64,000 nt of DNA from Vandiemenella viatica (GCA_031002005.1 JARYHS010008074.1:270631930-270695929); one strand, 5' to 3'. Numbered from the stretch's first letter, positions 34,319 to 44,155 are shown. Translations and numbers: made by a program. Notes: generated by a model from the sequence alone, not told the origin.

Positions 34319-35674
34319 TCAGGTATAGGTCTGTGTGCGTAGGTTTTCTGTACACAGAATGTCCCAGAGACCCGTCAGGTTTCCTTCTATTAGAATGTCT
34401 AAGAAAGGCAGCCGGCCTTCTTCTTCCACCTCCATCGTAAACTTGATGTTTTCGTTTCTGCTGTTAAGATGATGGAGAAAGGCTTCAAGGTTGTCTCTGC
34501 CGTGTTGCCAGACCACAAAGGTATCATCTACGTATCGGAAGAAAGCGGTGGGCTTCATAGGAGCGCTTGCTAGTGCCTTGTCTTCAAAGTTCTCCATGAA
34601 GAAATCAGCAATAACTGGCGATAAAGGACTGCCCATGGCCACTCCATCAACCTGTTCGTAATACTCCCCGTCATACAAGAAATACGAGGATTGGAGTGTG
34701 TGCCGGAATAACTCCAATATGGCAGGCTCAAAATGCTGTTCCAGTAGACACAGAGTGTCAGTGAGAGGGACCATAGTGAACAGTGACACCACATCGAAAC
34801 TCACTAATAAATCATGTTGCTGCAGATGGAGTTCTTTGATAACGTCTATAAATCTTGCAGAGTTGGTCACGTGATGAGGACCTTTACCCACTAATGGTGT
34901 CAGTAGCCCAGTTAGATATCGGGCAAGCAAATATGTAGCTGATCTGATGGTACTTACTATTGGCCGCAATGGGGTACCCTCTTTATGGATCTTGGGGAGT
35001 CCATAGAGCCTTGGAGGAACAGCAGCCCGGGGTAGTAGTTGTTTAACTGTGTCTTCTGGCAGCCCTGAGTTCTTAAGAAGAGCTGTCGTTTTTCTCACCA
35101 CGGCGTTGGTAGGATCCCGTGCAATCTTGCGATAGGATGTGTCTTTCAGGAGTTCTTCCACCTTTCGACGATAATCTTCCATAGTAAGCACTACAGAAGC
35201 GTTACCTTTGTCTGCCGGTAAGACAATAATGCCTGTGTTTTTCCGCAATGCCCGAAGTGATCTCCTCTCGGCAGCTGTGATGTTGGGCCGTGGCGACTTT
35301 GATTTGCATAAAATACGGCAGGTTTCACGCCTCATTTCTTCTGCAGCCTCCATAGGCAAACCACGGACGGCCTGTTCAACGCCGGTAAGAATCTCTCTAT
35401 ACGGTATGGACTTCGGTACTGGAGCAAAATTTAGTCCTTTAGATAGCACCGATATGGTGTCAGAGTCCATTACCTCACCGCTCAGATTGATGACTGTACT
35501 CCTGTCTGGCTCTGAGAGTGGCTTGGAACATCGGGCGAGCCGAGAGAACTTGCCGCATTGACGTGCTGTTGCGCTGTATTGAACCTTGCAACTTCCAGCC
35601 ACAGTACAACTGTCTATCCAGTCCCAGGCGTCACGGTGCATGTGGTTTGATAGAAACAGATGTTTTGCGGACAC
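34319..35674 (-). CDS. PLE reverse transcriptase
   Basis: The 451-codon frame begins with GTG at the edge of the inverted arm, so its natural start may be lost or lie at the Met about 11 residues in. Visible are the N-terminal region with [34 protein letters not shown], the thumb-side [17 protein letters not shown], then palm motif [15 protein letters not shown], motif [19 protein letters not shown] and the catalytic [12 protein letters not shown], and motif D/E region LPFLDILI. This order and the KIHK and RPIVS signatures are those of PLE/telomerase-related RTs rather than LINE RTs. The frame then shifts before the nuclease domain. Confidence 0.92.
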   Translation of the reverse strand: MSAKHLFLSNHMHRDAWDWIDSCTVAGSCKVQYSATARQCGKFSRLARCSKPLSEPDRSTVINLSGEVMDSDTISVLSKGLNFAPVPKSIPYREILTGVEQAVRGLPMEAAEEMRRETCRILCKSKSPRPNITAAERRSLRALRKNTGIIVLPADKGNASVVLTMEDYRRKVEELLKDTSYRKIARDPTNAVVRKTTALLKNSGLPEDTVKQLLPRAAVPPRLYGLPKIHKEGTPLRPIVSTIRSATYLLARYLTGLLTPLVGKGPHHVTNSARFIDVIKELHLQQHDLLVSFDVVSLFTMVPLTDTLCLLEQHFEPAILELFRHTLQSSYFLYDGEYYEQVDGVAMGSPLSPVIADFFMENFEDKALASAPMKPTAFFRYVDDTFVVWQHGRDNLEAFLHHLNSRNENIKFTMEVEEEGRLPFLDILIEGNLTGLWDILCTENLRTQTYT

Positions 35675-36057
35675 CTGGGGTATATAGCATTAGTTGCGAG
35701 TGTGGAAAGAGCTACATTGGCCAGACGGTGCGGTGTGTTCACCAACGTTGCCTAGAACATGCACGACACGTTCGTCTGGGGCAGAAAGAAAAGTCTGCGG
35801 TGGCGGAACACAGTCTAGAACATGGCCATGGTTTTGATTTCGAAAATACCAGAGTACTGGCGCATACTGGTAGCTTCTGGAATAGCATCCTTACAGAAGC
35901 AGTAGAAATTCGTCTCGCGTCTAACCTCGTCAACCGCGACAGCGGGTACCAGCTGAGTGAAGCCTGGACGCCAATCATCAATACTATACGTCGACAGCGC
36001 GACCGAGACGCATTACACGGCGCGTCCAGATCAACGGAAATTTCGGTAGTAATATAA
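35665..36057 (+). pseudogene. Inverted copy of PLE endonuclease C-terminal half
   Basis: Codes on the plus strand the same 128 residues as the end of the minus-strand nuclease, from [19 protein letters not shown] to SVVI, with one residue change seen near the end (STEISVV against STESSVV). It has no RT or start of its own and belongs to the right arm. The open frame continues upstream into unrelated sequence (from 35518). Confidence 0.88.
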
Positions 36058-36378
36058 GCGAGTAATTTGTTGCTCTGGCATTAATGATCAGCTTATGGGT
36101 AAGTTTTTGCCTTCTGACTTTTCCTTCTACCGAACGATGAGTTACTACGAGGCAGGACCCCGGCTACCATTGGTTACAAATCTGACCAATCACGTGGCAG
36201 CATGGCTCAATATGAGGGCCCGCAACGGATTTGTGTTGACCCATCAGTTGGACAAACAATTTATCGTGAAGGCTTTGTTTTCGGATATTTTCTTCGAAGG
36301 AGCGGTGATTTTAAGCCCATCCGCTATATGTCATGTGAAAAAGGACATCAAATCTAGCCGTGACTCCACCTTGGCATC

Positions 36379-36546
36379 CCCTGTCAATAGTGACAGACAA
36401 TTAAAATATCTCAGAGCGAAAACAAAGACACACCAACAGTAATGATACGCATCTTGTAACATTGAAGGAAATGTCAAAAGACAAAAACTTCACCAAAACT
36501 GCAAAATAAAGTAATTTTGCAGAAAATGCTCGGGTGTGTGTGTGTG
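36379..36546 (+). mobile_element. 168-bp retroposed insert with (GT)n tail
   Basis: It begins at CCTGTCAATAGTGACAG and ends in GTGTGTGTGTGTG. CCACCTTGGCATC stands on both sides (36366-36378 and 36547-36559), a 13-base duplication, and the left PLE arm has the single uninterrupted site. The size, simple-repeat tail and duplication point to a 5'-truncated LINE or a SINE; the source family is unknown. Confidence 0.75.
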
Positions 36547-36569
36547 CCACCTTGGCATCGATTCAAGCC

Positions 36570-36713
36570 AGCCAGCCAGCCATCATCTGTCTTGGCCTGA
36601 GCCAATGTAAGTGTTAAGTTCCAAGACCTTGGTGTCCTTTGACTTATTTCTGTCTGGGGGTTTTCGAAATGGCTGTCTTAGTCAAGTCATGTCTTAGTTA
36701 CTGTCGTCTGTGT

Positions 36714-36715
<2 letters not shown>
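36570..36715. other. Spacer with short AGCC repeats
   Basis: AGCCAGCCAGCCAGCC at 36566-36584, then unassigned sequence up to the T run that marks the tail of the next LINE. Confidence 0.5.
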
Positions 36716-36757
<42 letters not shown>

Positions 36758-36764
<7 letters not shown>

Positions 36765-39453
36765 CTGTAGTTTCTCGTCAGCGTTAGTTTTGGTCTGTTG
36801 TAGTTGTCGTCATATGGTGTTTCTTGTCCTAGGTTTTTTATTAAATGGTGGGACGAAGCTTGAGATTTGGTGTAAAATTTTTCAGATTTGTCTTTAATAT
36901 AGTCTGTCATTTTTTGTATTCCTAAGTCATGATGTATTTGTGCGTTTGTCATGTACCGGGGGGCGTCTGTTATGATTCTTAGATATCTATTCTGGATCGT
37001 TTGTATTTTTTTTAAGTTGCCAGTCTGTTGCCATGCTGTAAACTTCGGAACCATAGAGTAGCGCTGGCCGTATTACTGCCTTATAAATTTGCAATTTTGT
37101 CTTTCTGTTGAGACCGTTTCCTTTGAGGAGGGGGTAGAGTTTGGTGAGCCTAGCTGTGGCGGTATTGCACAAGTTTTTGATGTGTTTGCTCCAAGTAAGT
37201 TTTTTATCCATTTTGATTCCTAAATAAGTGACTGCGTCTCGCCACGGGAGGTCTTTGCCGTCGATTGACACATGTTTGTCGGGAAGTGATCTTTTTGTGG
37301 TGAACATGATCGCTTGGGATTTATCAGAGTTGATTTTGATCTTCCATTTGTTGCACCAGCGTGTTATAAGCTCTAGGTGTTGTGTGAGCTTCCGTGCTAT
37401 GAATTTTTGGCTGCGGCAGGATCGGTAGACCATCGTGTCATCAGCATAGAGGCCTAATTCTCCGCCTGGTTGGTGGGGAATGTCATTAGTATATATTGTG
37501 TATAATATCGGAGCTATGACCGAACCTTGGGGTACGCCTGCTTCAATTGATTTGAACTGGCTTGCAGCTCCTTCCACCACGACATAGAACTTCCTGCCCC
37601 GGAGGTAACTGTTGATCATTTTTAGTAGATGACCAGGACAGCCATATGCATGTAGTTTAAATATGAGCCCGTCATGCCAAACCCTATCAAAAGCTTTTTC
37701 AATGTCTAGCATCACAGCGCCTGTGTGGTGCCTGATGGAGCGCGCCCTGCAGATCTTTTCAACCAGCCGGACAGCTTGGTGGGTGGTGCTGTGCTGTGCA
37801 CGGAAGCCAAACTGTTCAGGAATGATGGTGCTATTGTCATTAAGAAATTTTTGGAGAGAAGTGTTTATGAGGATCTCAAGGATTTTACCAAGGATGTTTA
37901 GTAATGATATAGGTCGGTGGTTCTGAGGAAAGAGTTGGTTTTTATTGGGCTTAGGAAGGGTGATGATTTTAGCTATTTTCCAGGTGGCTGGGAAGTATGA
38001 AAGCTTGAGGCAGAAGTTGTATATATGGGTAAGCAGGTCTATAGCGGATTGTGGTAGGTTTTTGAGATGAGTGGCTCTAATGCCATCAGGACCGGGAGAT
38101 TTTTTGTTACCAAGTGCCCGAATGATTGAGGTCACTGTGGCCGGCTCCACAGGACGGAAAGAGTTGCGTGATCTTTGCCTCAGAATGCGAGGTACTTCTC
38201 TAATCACTCTTTCCTCGTGGATATCGCTATCCTCGTCATCGATGACATGTTCTTGGAACTGAAGTTCCAAAGTGGTCGGCCATGGCCTCCGCCTTCTCCC
38301 GCGCTGTGTATACAATGCCATTCGGCCCGTGTAGAGGCTTTGACGGCTGGGGCTGTTCTTTTCGTGATTTAATTAATCTCCAGAATAGGTCCGGGTTTTG
38401 TTCTGCCCGTTGGAGAGTGTGGGTCCAGCACTCAGAACGATGTTCCCGTAGGTGCCATCTAACTTCGTGTGCGAGTCTGTTTGTAATCCTACGATCTTGA
38501 GGGTCCCGGTACCTTTGCCATCGTTTGCGATGGTGATTTTTCAGCTTAATTAGGTCCAAAATGTGTGGTGGAAGGTCATGTTTTCCTGTGTCATGAGTGA
38601 TCTTTATGGTCGCTTTCTTCGCACATTCCGTGACTACAGCGACAAAGTGATCTATCTGTGCGTCAATTTGTTGCTTTGTGTTCAAGATTGGCTGTTCTGT
38701 TATGTGACTGTTTACTAGTTCTTTATATTTTTGCCAGTTGTGTTTAGAGAGAATTTTTTACTCTCAGGTGGGCGTACGGCTGTATCAATACATAATACCA
38801 CAGGGTTGTGGTCGGAATCGAGGTCGTTGTGTACAGTGGATGCAACAGACCAGGTGATGTTCTTGAGCAAAAATATGTCCAAGATATCAGGCCTGAGTCT
38901 GGAGTCCCTGGGAAAGTGCGAGGGTTCGTCAGGCGCCACTACAGTCACCTGGGGGTTTTTGCTGACAAAATCAAAGAGGGTACGGCCGCTGCTGTTTAGA
39001 GCGTTGCATCCCCAAACCGGAGATTTGGCGTTGAAGTCGCCCCCCAGGATTATTCTGTCGGCTGTGGTCAGTGCCACCAGGTCGGCCTCCGGCATTTTAT
39101 ATCTGGGAGGGTGCCTGCCCATTTAGTCCGACCTCAACAGCCGTAGCTTCAACACGCTCGAGCGCAGGAGAATCAATTGATCTATGTGCGAGGCGATTTT
39201 TTATGAGGATTGCTGTTCCTCCCCCAGGCTGATTTTGTCTGTCCGATCGATACATAGCATAGTTTCTGACTTGAAATCTCTGCCCCTCGCGCAGGTGTGT
39301 TTCGGTGAGTAATGCTATGTCTATCCCATGTTCGTCTAGAAATCTTTCTAAAGTGTGCTTCTGCCCGAGAATGCCGTCGGCATTCCATGTCATGATGTTT
39401 ACTGATTTTAATTTATTTTGGGCCATTGATGATGTTAGTAAAAGCCTTAACAA
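36758..39453 (-). pseudogene. Jockey LINE ORF2: endonuclease and reverse transcriptase
   Basis: The endonuclease is in two frames: 39453-39097 (NIMTWNADGILGQKHTLERF, DIALLTETHLREG) and 39122-38715 (RIILGGDFNAKSPVWG, LDSDHNPVVL). After more frame changes, 38685-38236 covers the linker. The RT frame at 38321-36987 is open for 444 codons with GNKKSPGPDGIRATHLKN, NHRPISLLNILGKILE, AVMLDIEKAFDRVW, AGVPQGSVIAPILYTIYTND and the catalytic LYADDTMVY, and a thumb with WSKHIKNLCNTA. A last frame change leads to the C-terminus ending LTLTRNYRY at 36758, immediately before the tail. RT could be intact, but the endonuclease is not in frame with it. Confidence 0.88.
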
Positions 39454-40922
39454 TGACCATTAATTTGGCATCTGTGGTGGGGAGCATTTTTGAAATCTTG
39501 GATGGTAGTGATGAATGTTTGAAATAGTCCTTTGCAGAAATCAATGATTTCTCTGAAATCTGATAGGGGCGAGCTTTGCGAGGAGGAGTTGTCTGTTGCT
39601 CCTTCTGCAGGTGGGTCAGAAGCATATTGGGGGGATTGTTATTGTTGGGAGGACTACTGTCTGTGGAGGGGATTGTTATTGAAGGGAGGGCTACTGTTGG
39701 TATTGGGAACATTGTTGGTGGGGAGACCATTGTTGTGGTTTGGCTCAGAGGAGCTTGCTGTTGATTGGTCATGGCTGGAAGTATTTCGCAGAGGTGGAAA
39801 TTCGCTAGCTTCTAGCTGAAAGCCTGTGGCCTGATTGTTTGTGGCTGTGCTGTCGTCAGTAGTTTTTTCCCCCTCTTTAAGCTTCTTTTTTCCTTCCTCC
39901 CTAGCTTTCTTTACTTCAATTCCCTTCTTCAGTATCTCCTGTAAGTGGGGCATTTTTTGTAGCTAGCTGGATGAGCTCCATTGCAATTTGCTTATTTCGG
40001 TGGCTCATCTTGTTTTTTAGCACAGGTTTTGGTGAGATGGTTGCCTCCGCATTTGACACATCGTGGTGTGATGTGACAATTTTTGGACCCGTGCCCAAAA
40101 TTCTGACAAGAATGGCACTGAATGGGACCTGAGGGTGCCCTGTATGCCTCAACCCTCACCTTCAGGCGGAGAATGTACTGCACATTGTAGATTTCACTTG
40201 CCTCGGGTGAGCGGTAGAGCTGCACTAAAAACAGCGGCAGTGGTTTCCTTACCCCTTCTGGGGTAGCAGATGTCATTTGATGAACATCGTGTACTGGCAG
40301 TTTTTTAGAGACTAAATCGTCGTGGATGTCTACACGGGAAATATCAGCTGGGAGGTCCCTAATGACAACTTTGAGTATCTTAAGTGGGTCTTCATCATAT
40401 GTGTGGTACTGATAATTCCTTATATTCAGCCTGTAGGATGAATTTAAAGTCTTTAAGGTTAGAGGCTTGGTAGCGGATGCTGTTTCCACGGTAGGCAGTG
40501 TGGAGGTCACCTGTCAGCCCCCTCTCTATTTCTTTGACAAATCCTAAGTAACCAGTTTGATAACAAAATATGGGAGGAACCCTAGTGCGTCGCGGTTGAG
40601 GTGGGGGAGGGGGGGGAACGGAATCAGGGGCGCTATCCAGTGGCGCGAATCTGTTGGTGGTGGTAATGTTGGGAATTACATTAGTTTCATTTACAGTAAC
40701 TTCAGAATCGGATTCGCTATCTTGCAAGGCCAGGAACGACCCCGCCGGTACCATTATCTCGTCTGATTGTCTGCGTGGTTTAGGTGTCTCAGTCTGTGTA
40801 GGTGATTTCTGATTGGACTTTCGTTTATGGCTGCGGGACCCCATTGTGGTACCGCAGCGGTCTGTCTTGTAAGAAGGGGGTCCTATCTTAGTCAGTCTGT
40901 CTGTCAAGGAATGTCGCTTCAA
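39413..40922 (-). pseudogene. Jockey LINE ORF1 (gag-like, CCHC knuckles)
   Basis: Four overlapping frames make up the protein: a basic Ser/Thr-rich head (RSHKRKSNQKSPTQTETPKP), a Pro stretch (PPPPPPQPRRTRVPPI), the PRE/C2HC region (LKILKVVIRDLPADISRVDI and YNVQYILRLKVRVEAYRAP), and two knuckles in the order CHSCQNFGHGSKNC and CVKCGGNHLTKTC. After them follows an Asn/Pro/Ser-rich tail. ORF1 of Jockey elements binds RNA and in some flies targets telomeres; no such role can be claimed here. Frameshifts lie near 40450, 39990 and 39700. ORF1 and ORF2 overlap slightly at 39413-39453. Confidence 0.85.
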
Positions 40923-40930
40923 CCTTTCGT

Positions 40931-41249
40931 TTACACCTGATAGGTATCAGGGCTGAAAACGACCCTACACAGCGCGCCTGGGGGTTCCGCTCAAAGAGCG
41001 GGCCGTGAGGCGGTAAAACCCTATAGCTAGGTGGAGAGTAATAAGTCAGTCTGATATAAAAGTCTGCCTATCGGTCAGACGACAAAATTTGCTTATGCGG
41101 CGATGTCCCACGTCGAACGGCGAGCGACGAATCGGCGTTATCCAGCACACAAGCAAGCGAGAGCACCAGAGCGACGACAAGGCACACCAGCGCAAAGCAA
41201 AAAGATGCGCGCAGCTCGAGAGCAGAACCATGAATGGCGGGGGATGATC
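40931..41249. other. GC-rich stretch, unassigned (possibly LINE 5' UTR)
   Basis: Contains GCGCGCCTGGGGGTTCCGC and repeated CGACG words; no domain is visible. It lies directly upstream of ORF1 of the minus-strand Jockey LINE, so it may be its 5' UTR. Confidence 0.4.
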
Positions 41250-41540
41250 GATTCAAGCCGCATCGAGATTTGACCCCTGCTACGACTGGTTCCACAGCCG
41301 ACCAATCAGAGGTTAGCAGCGGGAATCTGGTCTAGCTCAGCAGCTTCGCATGTTCCTGACCTCACTTCACCGGAAGATGGCGCCAACGATTCAGAGTGCC
41401 GAAATATTGTGTGACTATTATAACACTTCTATAACTCGGCTAGTCACCCGAGAGCATTATTGTATTGTCAACGCCGAGAAAGACTTCGTAATTATATAGT
41501 GGAGTCATCCGACAAACAGTCCTTAATGTTATTCATTTCT
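41250..41540 (+). mobile_element. Probable PLE 3'-terminal fragment
   Basis: No protein is left, but the order of a hammerhead-like motif (41366-41412), then GACTATTATAACACTTC and CACCCGAGAGCATTATTG resembles the 3' ends I know from Penelope-like elements. Recognition is from memory and needs an alignment to known PLE tails. Confidence 0.4.
41366..41412 (+). ncRNA. Hammerhead-ribozyme-like motif (degenerate)
   Basis: Core CGGAAGA (consensus CTGANGA, one mismatch) at 41371-41377, stem II TGGC...GTGCC, then GAAA at 41401-41404, an ATAT palindrome as stem III and GTG pairing with the CAC just before the core as stem I. Penelope-like elements are known to carry minimal hammerheads with palindromic stem III. 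The core mismatch suggests it no longer cleaves. Confidence 0.4.
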
Positions 41541-41680
41541 GAAAATAATGACTCACAGGCATAGGTAGATGAAATATTCTTAAGACAGCAAAATCCAGCT
41601 ACTTAAATGTTCTGGAATAGAATTCCAGGTTTCCATAATTATGGTATTGACATTTTTCACTCATATTGCTGATAGTCTCG
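41541..41680. other. hAT interior, no recognised motif
   Basis: AT-rich sequence between the PLE-like fragment and the hAT transposase remnant; probably hAT sequence. Confidence 0.35.
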
Positions 41681-42207
41681 CTAATTCGTTAATTCCAACT
41701 CCTTCCTCATTTCAATTAATTTTTGAGTCCCGGTTGAACTACACTGGAACTTAGACAGATGCATTTCCATTTCTTCAATTTCCAACCAATCAAATTTAGA
41801 CAAGCTCAGTTTATCAGGTGAAATCACAACAGGATACATAATAAACTTGAGTTTTTCCGATAATTCCTTAAACTGATAAAATTTCATTGGAAATTCTTCT
41901 ATTTAAGAAATAATTTCTGAAGATAACTCTTTAGTGAGTTTTAATTGGTCTAGTTTTTCGTGTTCATCCAAATCTCCAGCTATTTTTTAATACTTGTAAT
42001 TATTGGGAATAATATGTTCACATAAAACTTCCAGTATGGTCTTACAAGCACGAATGACTTGTATATAACGATAATGTTTGCAAAGAGATTTGTGATTGTT
42101 TCATAGTGCCGTTTAACAGATAGTGTTCTACATACCACTGTTCCAGAACATAAAACATACACCGCTTTATCACCTTTCATAATCATGCCATATTTCTCAG
42201 CCACCAA
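41681..42207 (-). pseudogene. hAT transposase remnants (BED-type finger and mid part)
   Basis: At 42207-42090 the minus strand codes KYGMIMKGDKAVYVLCSG followed by VVCRTLSVKRHYET, a BED-like zinc finger (C-X2-C...H) of the kind found at the N-terminus of hAT transposases related to GTF2IRD2/ZBED genes. A frame change follows. At 41887-41681 a second frame has LSLSKFDWLEIEEMEMHL and QKLIEMRKELE, which resembles the later part of the same proteins. The catalytic parts between are missing, so the gene is an internally deleted relic. It lies 507 bases inside the right terminal repeat of the 14.4-kb insertion and supports the hAT assignment of that insertion. Confidence 0.7.
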
Positions 42208-42714
42208 GGTTGAGTTTCTCTATTACTCTTATCTTGCACTTTTTGTGGTTGTTGTTTTTGTTGTTGTTGTTTTTTTTTGGGATTTTTTTGTTGTTGATAA
42301 ATTAGCCATGTTGAACAGTTGTAAATATAAGTCAAACTTAAAACAAGCAGCTATGTATGAATTTGTTTAAAAAGCGCAAGAACTATGCGTAACTGGTGAA
42401 AGCAGTTAACGTCGTCAACTAAAAGAGACACGTTAATAAGTTAGCTTACCGTCCCTCCCGCCGCCGCGCCGCCTGCGTTTGTTCAATCAGTCCGATCGGT
42501 CAGAAAATTTGTTCAAAATCCACCTCTTTTGCGAAATCTGCAGTCGTTCCGGCACAGTTAGTCTCTTTCACAATAACTTTCTTACTAAGTCTCAAATATG
42601 TAGAAAATAAAATATATTACTTATATTGATTAATTACCTACTTAATTAACGCCGTGCCCAAATTATTGGCCGCGTGACATTATCGACACGCGTGCCATTG
42701 GTTCGCCATCCCTG
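42208..42714 (-). other. hAT right end (5' non-coding part)
   Basis: Holds a GTT-rich microsatellite at 42248-42278 and the terminal repeat at 42700-42714. No frame. Confidence 0.6.
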
Positions 42715-42722
42715 TTATACAA
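42715..42722. repeat. Target-site duplication, right of hAT composite
   Basis: TTATACAA, matching 28291-28298. The next 12 bases (to 42734) continue P1 in register with P2 (48765-48776). Confidence 0.9.
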
Positions 42723-42734
42723 CATGTAAGTTTA

Positions 42735-43155
42735 ATGATTAATAGACTTTCGGGTTTTGCCGCGTTGTTATTTCCTTACCTAAGCTTTCGGCTGGTATCC
42801 TCCAGCCTTCGTCAGAGATACTGTTTATGTTGGCATAGCAACGAGCGCCAAGCATCGCAGAGTAAGAGGGCGCTATCTTCGTTGATGTTGTTGGTGTTTT
42901 TTAAAATTTCTGCTGCCCTCTTTCACCCGTCTGGGCCACCACTGGTCTTCTCTCCACAGTAGCCTCGTTTCTTGAAATTTTACTTCATGTCCGGTATTAA
43001 TAGCATGGCGGACTACGGCGGATTTGTCACTGTTGTTATATTTGTAGTGGCGGATATGTTCTTTAAGTCTCTCCGCCACAGTGCGACCTGTCTCGCCGAT
43101 ATAAACACTGCCACAACCTGCAGGGGATTTTGTAAACACCCATAAGCTGGTGTGG
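42735..43155 (-). mobile_element. Second Penelope-like element, 3' part, cut by gap
   Basis: From 43155 to 42873 the minus strand codes the end of a GIY-YIG nuclease: SLWVFTKSPAGCGSVYIGET, RTVAERLKEHIRHYKYNN, SAVVRHAINTGHEVKF and ETRLLWREDQWW, ending in a Lys/Arg-rich tail. The 3' UTR follows with a hammerhead-like motif. It differs in sequence from the PLE at 33243, so it is another family. The RT would lie in the gap. It interrupts P1 relative to P2, just 20 bases from the hAT target site. Confidence 0.85.
42777..42820 (-). ncRNA. Hammerhead-ribozyme-like motif in PLE 3' region
   Basis: On the minus strand: stem I TATCT, core CTGACGA (matches CTGANGA), one extra A, stem II GGCTGG/CCAGCC with a six-base loop AGGATA, GAAA, stem III as the palindrome AGCT, an unpaired T as the cleavage base, and AGGTA closing stem I (five pairs, one G-U). 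Short palindromic stem III is typical of hammerheads in Penelope-like elements, which are thought to process the element RNA. Cleavage is inferred, not shown. Confidence 0.65.
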
Positions 43156-44155
43156 NNNNNNNNNNNNNNNNNNNNNNNNNNNNNNNNNNNNNNNNNNNNN
43201 NNNNNNNNNNNNNNNNNNNNNNNNNNNNNNNNNNNNNNNNNNNNNNNNNNNNNNNNNNNNNNNNNNNNNNNNNNNNNNNNNNNNNNNNNNNNNNNNNNNN
43301 NNNNNNNNNNNNNNNNNNNNNNNNNNNNNNNNNNNNNNNNNNNNNNNNNNNNNNNNNNNNNNNNNNNNNNNNNNNNNNNNNNNNNNNNNNNNNNNNNNNN
43401 NNNNNNNNNNNNNNNNNNNNNNNNNNNNNNNNNNNNNNNNNNNNNNNNNNNNNNNNNNNNNNNNNNNNNNNNNNNNNNNNNNNNNNNNNNNNNNNNNNNN
43501 NNNNNNNNNNNNNNNNNNNNNNNNNNNNNNNNNNNNNNNNNNNNNNNNNNNNNNNNNNNNNNNNNNNNNNNNNNNNNNNNNNNNNNNNNNNNNNNNNNNN
43601 NNNNNNNNNNNNNNNNNNNNNNNNNNNNNNNNNNNNNNNNNNNNNNNNNNNNNNNNNNNNNNNNNNNNNNNNNNNNNNNNNNNNNNNNNNNNNNNNNNNN
43701 NNNNNNNNNNNNNNNNNNNNNNNNNNNNNNNNNNNNNNNNNNNNNNNNNNNNNNNNNNNNNNNNNNNNNNNNNNNNNNNNNNNNNNNNNNNNNNNNNNNN
43801 NNNNNNNNNNNNNNNNNNNNNNNNNNNNNNNNNNNNNNNNNNNNNNNNNNNNNNNNNNNNNNNNNNNNNNNNNNNNNNNNNNNNNNNNNNNNNNNNNNNN
43901 NNNNNNNNNNNNNNNNNNNNNNNNNNNNNNNNNNNNNNNNNNNNNNNNNNNNNNNNNNNNNNNNNNNNNNNNNNNNNNNNNNNNNNNNNNNNNNNNNNNN
44001 NNNNNNNNNNNNNNNNNNNNNNNNNNNNNNNNNNNNNNNNNNNNNNNNNNNNNNNNNNNNNNNNNNNNNNNNNNNNNNNNNNNNNNNNNNNNNNNNNNNN
44101 NNNNNNNNNNNNNNNNNNNNNNNNNNNNNNNNNNNNNNNNNNNNNNNNNNNNNNN
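43156..44155. other. Assembly gap of exactly 1000 N
   Basis: Again exactly 1000 N. Left of it is segment P1 with its insertions, right of it segment P2. Confidence 1.

Larger units (their letters stand above)
33243..36569 (-). mobile_element. Penelope-like element with long inverted arms
   Basis: The body, on the minus strand, codes an RT (35674-34319) and a GIY-YIG endonuclease (34267-33572), then a 3' UTR to 33243. The last 726 bases of this unit (33243-33968) recur inverted at 35661-36569, on the 5' side of the RT, interrupted there by a 168-base insertion. Known Penelope elements often carry LTR-like repeats in direct or inverted orientation that arise from joined copies; this fits the inverted type. 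The outer ends are GGCTTGAATC and its complement. RT and endonuclease are separated by two frameshifts, so the copy is probably dead, although the arms are about 99% identical. Confidence 0.88.
35661..36569 (+). repeat. PLE inverted arm, right (728 bp plus insertion)
   Basis: Inverted copy of 33243-33968. The inner edge is where TGTTTTGC joins the RT start; the outer end is GATTCAAGCC at 36560-36569, followed by AGCC repeats. It is split by an insert at 36379-36546 with a 13-base duplication. Confidence 0.9.
36716..40930 (-). mobile_element. Jockey-clade LINE with long poly(A) tail
   Basis: On the minus strand: ORF1 (40922-39413), ORF2 (39453-36758) and a 44-base poly(A) tail (T run at 36716-36759) directly after the ORF2 stop. 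No RNase H. The 5' UTR probably continues above 40930, but no boundary or target duplication could be recognised. It is better preserved than the plus-strand Jockey element at 28657, and a different family. Confidence 0.88.
28299..42714 (-). mobile_element. 14.4-kb hAT-bounded composite insertion
   Basis: The left end is CAGGGATGGCAAACC; the right end, read inwards on the minus strand, is CAGGGATGGCGAACC, giving 15-base terminal repeats with one mismatch. The 8-base duplication TTATACAA flanks both ends, and P2 shows the undisturbed site. Pieces of a hAT transposase lie inside near the right end (42207-41681, minus strand). The centre is filled with Jockey-type LINEs, a PLE and other inserts. 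The simplest reading is a hAT element that later received nested insertions; movement of the whole 14.4 kb as one unit is possible but not shown. Confidence 0.85.

Noticed and set aside
35518..35664. Upstream extension of the plus-strand nuclease frame into the RT region
   Set aside because: It is the antisense of the PLE RT coding sequence; only the part from 35665 is real nuclease sequence.
36716..36759. Poly(T) run as a terminator or a separate repeat
   Set aside because: It directly follows the ORF2 stop of a minus-strand LINE and is its poly(A) tail.
43156..44155. Long open frames through the second gap
   Set aside because: Same reason; only the flanking nuclease end is real.
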